Shown piece after piece: positions 61,507 through 64,000 of a stretch of 64,000 bases of DNA. This DNA is from Alkalihalobacillus sp. AL-G (GTDB lineage: Bacteria; Bacillota; Bacilli; Bacillales; Fictibacillaceae): the NCBI RefSeq assembly GCF_030643805.1, contig NZ_CP094656.1:3100001-3164000 (forward strand), read 5' to 3'. A program made the translations under genes and the position numbers. Each line of letters begins with the position of its first letter. Position 1 is the stretch's first letter. The notes beneath the pieces are model-generated. The model did no database searches. It was not told the DNA's origin and saw only the letters and a list, made by a program, of their open reading frames with translations.

Positions 61507-62577
61507 TTATTTTGTAAAGGTTTCCATCAACCTCGCTAACGTTTCTTTTCTTACGAATGGTGCGATTTCAGCGAGTATATCTGGAGTAATTTCGTTGACC
61601 TCGATTTCATTTAGTATAGGTTCAAGTTGATCACCTAAAAAAGGAGCGATTTCAATGAGAGATCTAAATGATACCTTTTCTAACGAAGCTTTATTTACAA
61701 GCGTTGCAAGAGTGTCCTTTTTAATAAACGGGGCGATGTCTTTCAGCTCATCCCATGTAACTCTATCAATTGCAGCTTGTTGAATAAAACGATCTGCATG
61801 GTCATCTAGAAACGGTGCAACCCTTATGTTTTGTTCTAGTGTCAATGGTTCGGCTATTGCCTTTTCAATTAAATCTACTAGTGCCTCACTTGTAGCAAAA
61901 GGAGCTAAAGCATTGATATCATCAAACTCCAAAGTAGTAAGATCAGTTTGAAGTACTAATTGGTCAAGATTATCACCTAAAAAAGGGGCAATACTAATGA
62001 TTTCTTCTAAATTCATCGTGTTCTCGTCTGGATTCACAAAGTTTTTTAACGTTTCACGATCCACAAATGGAGCGATTGAGATCACTTGTTCTTTGGACAT
62101 ATGTTCGTTATCAACTTTCTCAATGAGTTCACTTAAAGATGTTTGCTCTAAAAATGGCGCCAATTCGACGAGGTGTTCTAAAGTCAGTGTTTGATCTGTC
62201 AAATGTCCAGTGATCTTATCGATGGTACTCGCCTTCAATAAAGGAGCGATGGAAACGAATCCATCCACTTTGGTTTCGCCATTGTTGATCAAGTCTGCAG
62301 CTTTACCGAGACGATTTGCTGACAATTCGCGGACAAACGAATCGGTATTTTTAAAGCCCTGATCAGTTTGCCCTCCGCTAAGTAGACCGTCTACCGATTT
62401 CCTGAACAGCTTTCCAAGTTCAATCAAGGTTTCAATATCAGGAAGAGATTCACCCCTTTCCCACTTTGAAACAGCCTGATGACTCACGTTAACGTTATCG
62501 GCAAGCTCAACTTGGGTCATATCCTTCTCTTTTCTTAAACTCGAAATATACGATCCGATTAATTTTGTATTAAGCAT
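61507..62577 (-). CDS. XRE regulator fused to nine IAPF repeats
   Basis: 356 residues. An N-terminal HTH (about 1-65: SYISSLRKEKDMTQVELADN, VSHQAVSKWERGESLPDIET) is followed by nine copies of a ~28-residue helical repeat, each centred on I/L/V-A-P-F/L (IAPLL, LAPFL, IAPFV, IAPFL, LAPFA, VAPFL, IAPFI, IAPFL, IAPFV). This looks like a helical solenoid for protein binding. ATG at 62577 has GGAAGG six bases upstream. The bound partner and target genes are unknown. Confidence 0.85.
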   Translation of the reverse strand: MLNTKLIGSYISSLRKEKDMTQVELADNVNVSHQAVSKWERGESLPDIETLIELGKLFRKSVDGLLSGGQTDQGFKNTDSFVRELSANRLGKAADLINNGETKVDGFVSIAPLLKASTIDKITGHLTDQTLTLEHLVELAPFLEQTSLSELIEKVDNEHMSKEQVISIAPFVDRETLKNFVNPDENTMNLEEIISIAPFLGDNLDQLVLQTDLTTLEFDDINALAPFATSEALVDLIEKAIAEPLTLEQNIRVAPFLDDHADRFIQQAAIDRVTWDELKDIAPFIKKDTLATLVNKASLEKVSFRSLIEIAPFLGDQLEPILNEIEVNEITPDILAEIAPFVRKETLARLMETFTK

Positions 62578-62803
62578 GTGCACCCTTCCTTTGTTCTAAA
62601 AGTTTGAACAGTGCGCCCTGTTAGACTAAATCATATCACAGCATCGTATAAATCGTTATCAACAGTTAGTTGAATTATCCTTTCAACTAGGAGTAGAATC
62701 GATATAATTATACACGTCTTCATTTGGAAAATGGACTATTGCCTATACACAAAATACCTATCCGCATATGTTAGCCATAACGACATAACGGGAGGGAATA
62801 GGT

Positions 62804-63004
62804 ATGGATCCACGTTTGGTCAGACTTCTTCAATTGACCAGTTTGTATGGTACTTTAGCAAAGTTTTATGAACACAGAGATCCAGAAAGACACATTCATT
62901 TTTATAAACAACATTTTATGTATGAAAGTCAACTGGTTCAACTTTATTGGTCATTACAAGGTAGCATGGAATCTCATGAAAGAGAACACTATCCAGGTGG
63001 ATGA
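62804..63004 (+). CDS. small hypothetical protein (66 aa)
   Basis: A helical, His/Tyr/Arg-rich protein (MDPRLVRLLQLTSLYGTLAK at the start). ATG has GGGAGGG seven bases upstream, and a strong terminator follows. Size and composition resemble small sporulation-type proteins, but nothing specific supports that. Confidence 0.65.
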   Translation: MDPRLVRLLQLTSLYGTLAKFYEHRDPERHIHFYKQHFMYESQLVQLYWSLQGSMESHEREHYPGG

Positions 63005-63024
63005 TCAATATAATTAAAAGTCAC

Positions 63025-63053
63025 GGGAGCCAATAAATGGCTCCTTTTTTTAT
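63025..63053 (+). terminator. terminator of the 62804-63004 gene
   Basis: GGGAGCCA and TGGCTCC pair across five bases and are followed by TTTTTTT. Confidence 0.9.
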
Positions 63054-63090
63054 AAGTACTCATGCCATATTAAATACGGAAGCAAGGCAG

Positions 63091-63564
63091 TCACGCCCTC
63101 CGGAAAGTCATCGGCTGGATACCGTGGGTTCCTGTTTTTGCTCCCATTTCTGCGAAGGCTTCGAGATCATCTCGATGTACCATCGCAAATCGGTTCCCTG
63201 GGAGCCAACCCATCGGGAAAAACGTTCGTGCATCTGGTCCGTAAAAGCAACCGACATCATAAATCGGGCTTGGTATTCCTCCCCATGCATAAGGGCCAAC
63301 ATAGGTAAAAAGAAGTTCACCTGGTTGCGGAAAGCACGTCTGATTTTCCGGGGCAACCTCATGGAGAGCCGTTTGTTCACAAAGTTCTCTTGGAAACTGG
63401 ACCGATACTTCTTTCCCCGTATACATGGCGTGTTTTCCAGATGTATGTAATGGTACCTCAAGGACCTTCCAAAACGCTTCACACGTCTTAGGTGCCTTTT
63501 CCTCTAATAATTCCGCACGAATTTGTACTCCCTCATTCGGAAATTCAATGATAAATGTACGCAA
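63091..63564 (-). CDS. DUF3830 family protein
   Basis: A 157-residue protein of the DUF3830 (cyclophilin-like fold) family: ELLEEKAPKTCEAFWKVLEV, GELLFTYVGPYAWGGIPSPI and NRFAMVHRDDLEAFAEMG are family blocks. TTG at 63564 is favoured, with GGGGG eight bases upstream; TTG at 63570 is only two bases from it. The gene directly follows the FAD oxidoreductase, a common pairing in amino-acid catabolism clusters. Substrate unknown. Confidence 0.8.
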   Translation of the reverse strand: MRTFIIEFPNEGVQIRAELLEEKAPKTCEAFWKVLEVPLHTSGKHAMYTGKEVSVQFPRELCEQTALHEVAPENQTCFPQPGELLFTYVGPYAWGGIPSPIYDVGCFYGPDARTFFPMGWLPGNRFAMVHRDDLEAFAEMGAKTGTHGIQPMTFRRA

Positions 63565-63578
63565 ATTCAATTCCCCCT

Positions 63579-64000
63579 TTATACGACACTCGGTTCTTTG
63601 ATTAACTGACCTTTTTCAAAACGGCGAAAATGTAAGGACGACACATCAATCGTGGAGTGGATATCCAAGATGATTTCCGCCATCGCTCGTCCGATTGCTG
63701 GTGACATCATGAAGCCATGTCCACTCATTCCAATCGCTTGGTAGTAACCTGTTAAGCTGGTTACGCTTCCCAATATCGCTTGGTGATCTGGAGTAGAATC
63801 ATACCGTCCATCGACATGGCTACGAAACTCTAACTCTGCTAATTTAGGAAACAGCTCGATCCCTACCTCCGCTGCTCGTACTTGAAAATCAAAAGAATCG
63901 TAGGGTGGCTTTAAATCGGTACCAAGATAGCTTAGATAGATGGTTCCATCGGTCAATTGTTTCGCGGCAAATCCTTTTTCAAACGAAACGAGCAGTGGTT
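63579..64000 (-). CDS. FAD-dependent oxidoreductase (DAO/DadA-type), C-terminal part
   Basis: The visible 140 residues read to the window edge and contain EFRSHVDGRYDSTPDHQAIL, YYQAIGMSGHGFMMSPAIGR and AEIILD, the C-terminal FAD and substrate region of glycine/D-amino-acid oxidase-type enzymes. The N-terminal Rossmann GxGxxG part lies outside. It is upstream of and probably co-transcribed with the DUF3830 gene. Confidence 0.85.
   Translation of the reverse strand, partial: PLLVSFEKGFAAKQLTDGTIYLSYLGTDLKPPYDSFDFQVRAAEVGIELFPKLAELEFRSHVDGRYDSTPDHQAILGSVTSLTGYYQAIGMSGHGFMMSPAIGRAMAEIILDIHSTIDVSSLHFRRFEKGQLIKEPSVV

Noticed and set aside
1-64000. CRISPR array, prophage, tRNA or rRNA genes
   Set aside because: No regular direct repeats with unique spacers, no phage structural genes and no tRNA cloverleaf or rRNA segment were seen on reading either strand.

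Overview
The window is chromosomal DNA of a spore-forming Bacillaceae bacterium. The evidence is an AT-rich composition, strong AGGAGG-type ribosome sites with many GTG and TTG starts, a menaquinone operon in the Bacillus order, a small acid-soluble spore protein (SspH type), LiaFSR, HBsu, YdjO, and secreted subtilase, thermolysin-type and M14 proteases. The species cannot be read from the sequence. I see no rRNA, tRNA, prophage or CRISPR array.

Layout. 1-7.5 kb: small membrane proteins, one of them (604-789) behind a cyclic-di-GMP-I riboswitch; a 3-methyladenine DNA glycosylase; an SGNH hydrolase; a PAS-GAF-PAS-GGDEF-EAL protein; and a lipoprotein Cu/Zn superoxide dismutase. 7.6-16.5 kb: the menaquinone genes menF-menD-menH-menB, a terminator and repeat-bearing gap, then menE-menC, with menA divergent. 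16.6-18 kb: selO. 18-33 kb: an accessory region of short, mostly minus-strand orphan genes (GNAT, barstar-like, DUF817, ABC transporter, YozG/DUF2975 pair, P-loop kinases, small lipoproteins and membrane proteins, a reductase/AraC pair), several of them broken, separated by copies of a dispersed hairpin repeat. 33-38.4 kb: a MacB-type ABC transporter, a subtilase and MoeB. 38.5-45.5 kb: sspH, an M4 protease, liaFSR, ydjO and hbs. 45.5-52.2 kb: an SDR enzyme, an OFA-type MFS carrier divergent from fdhD-moaA (formate dehydrogenase and molybdenum cofactor support), and an ABC exporter preceded by a leader peptide with mutually exclusive hairpins. 52.2-64 kb: Ohr, an M14 carboxypeptidase, an ECF sigma/anti-sigma pair, a decayed IS605-type TnpB element at the end of a vanW gene, a CBO0543 protein, AraC/GyrI-like and repeat-bearing XRE regulators, and DUF3830 with a partial FAD oxidoreductase.

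The most notable signals are the translational attenuator in front of the ABC exporter (52.0-52.12 kb), the c-di-GMP riboswitch controlling a 61-residue membrane protein, and the cassette-like accessory array at 18-31 kb with its dispersed repeat. Three intergenic regions also carry degenerate tandem repeats with a period near 20 bp. The ABC transporter at 21-23 kb appears to have entered an ancestral yoaS-yozG-yoaT block, because a decayed second yozG copy lies on its far side.
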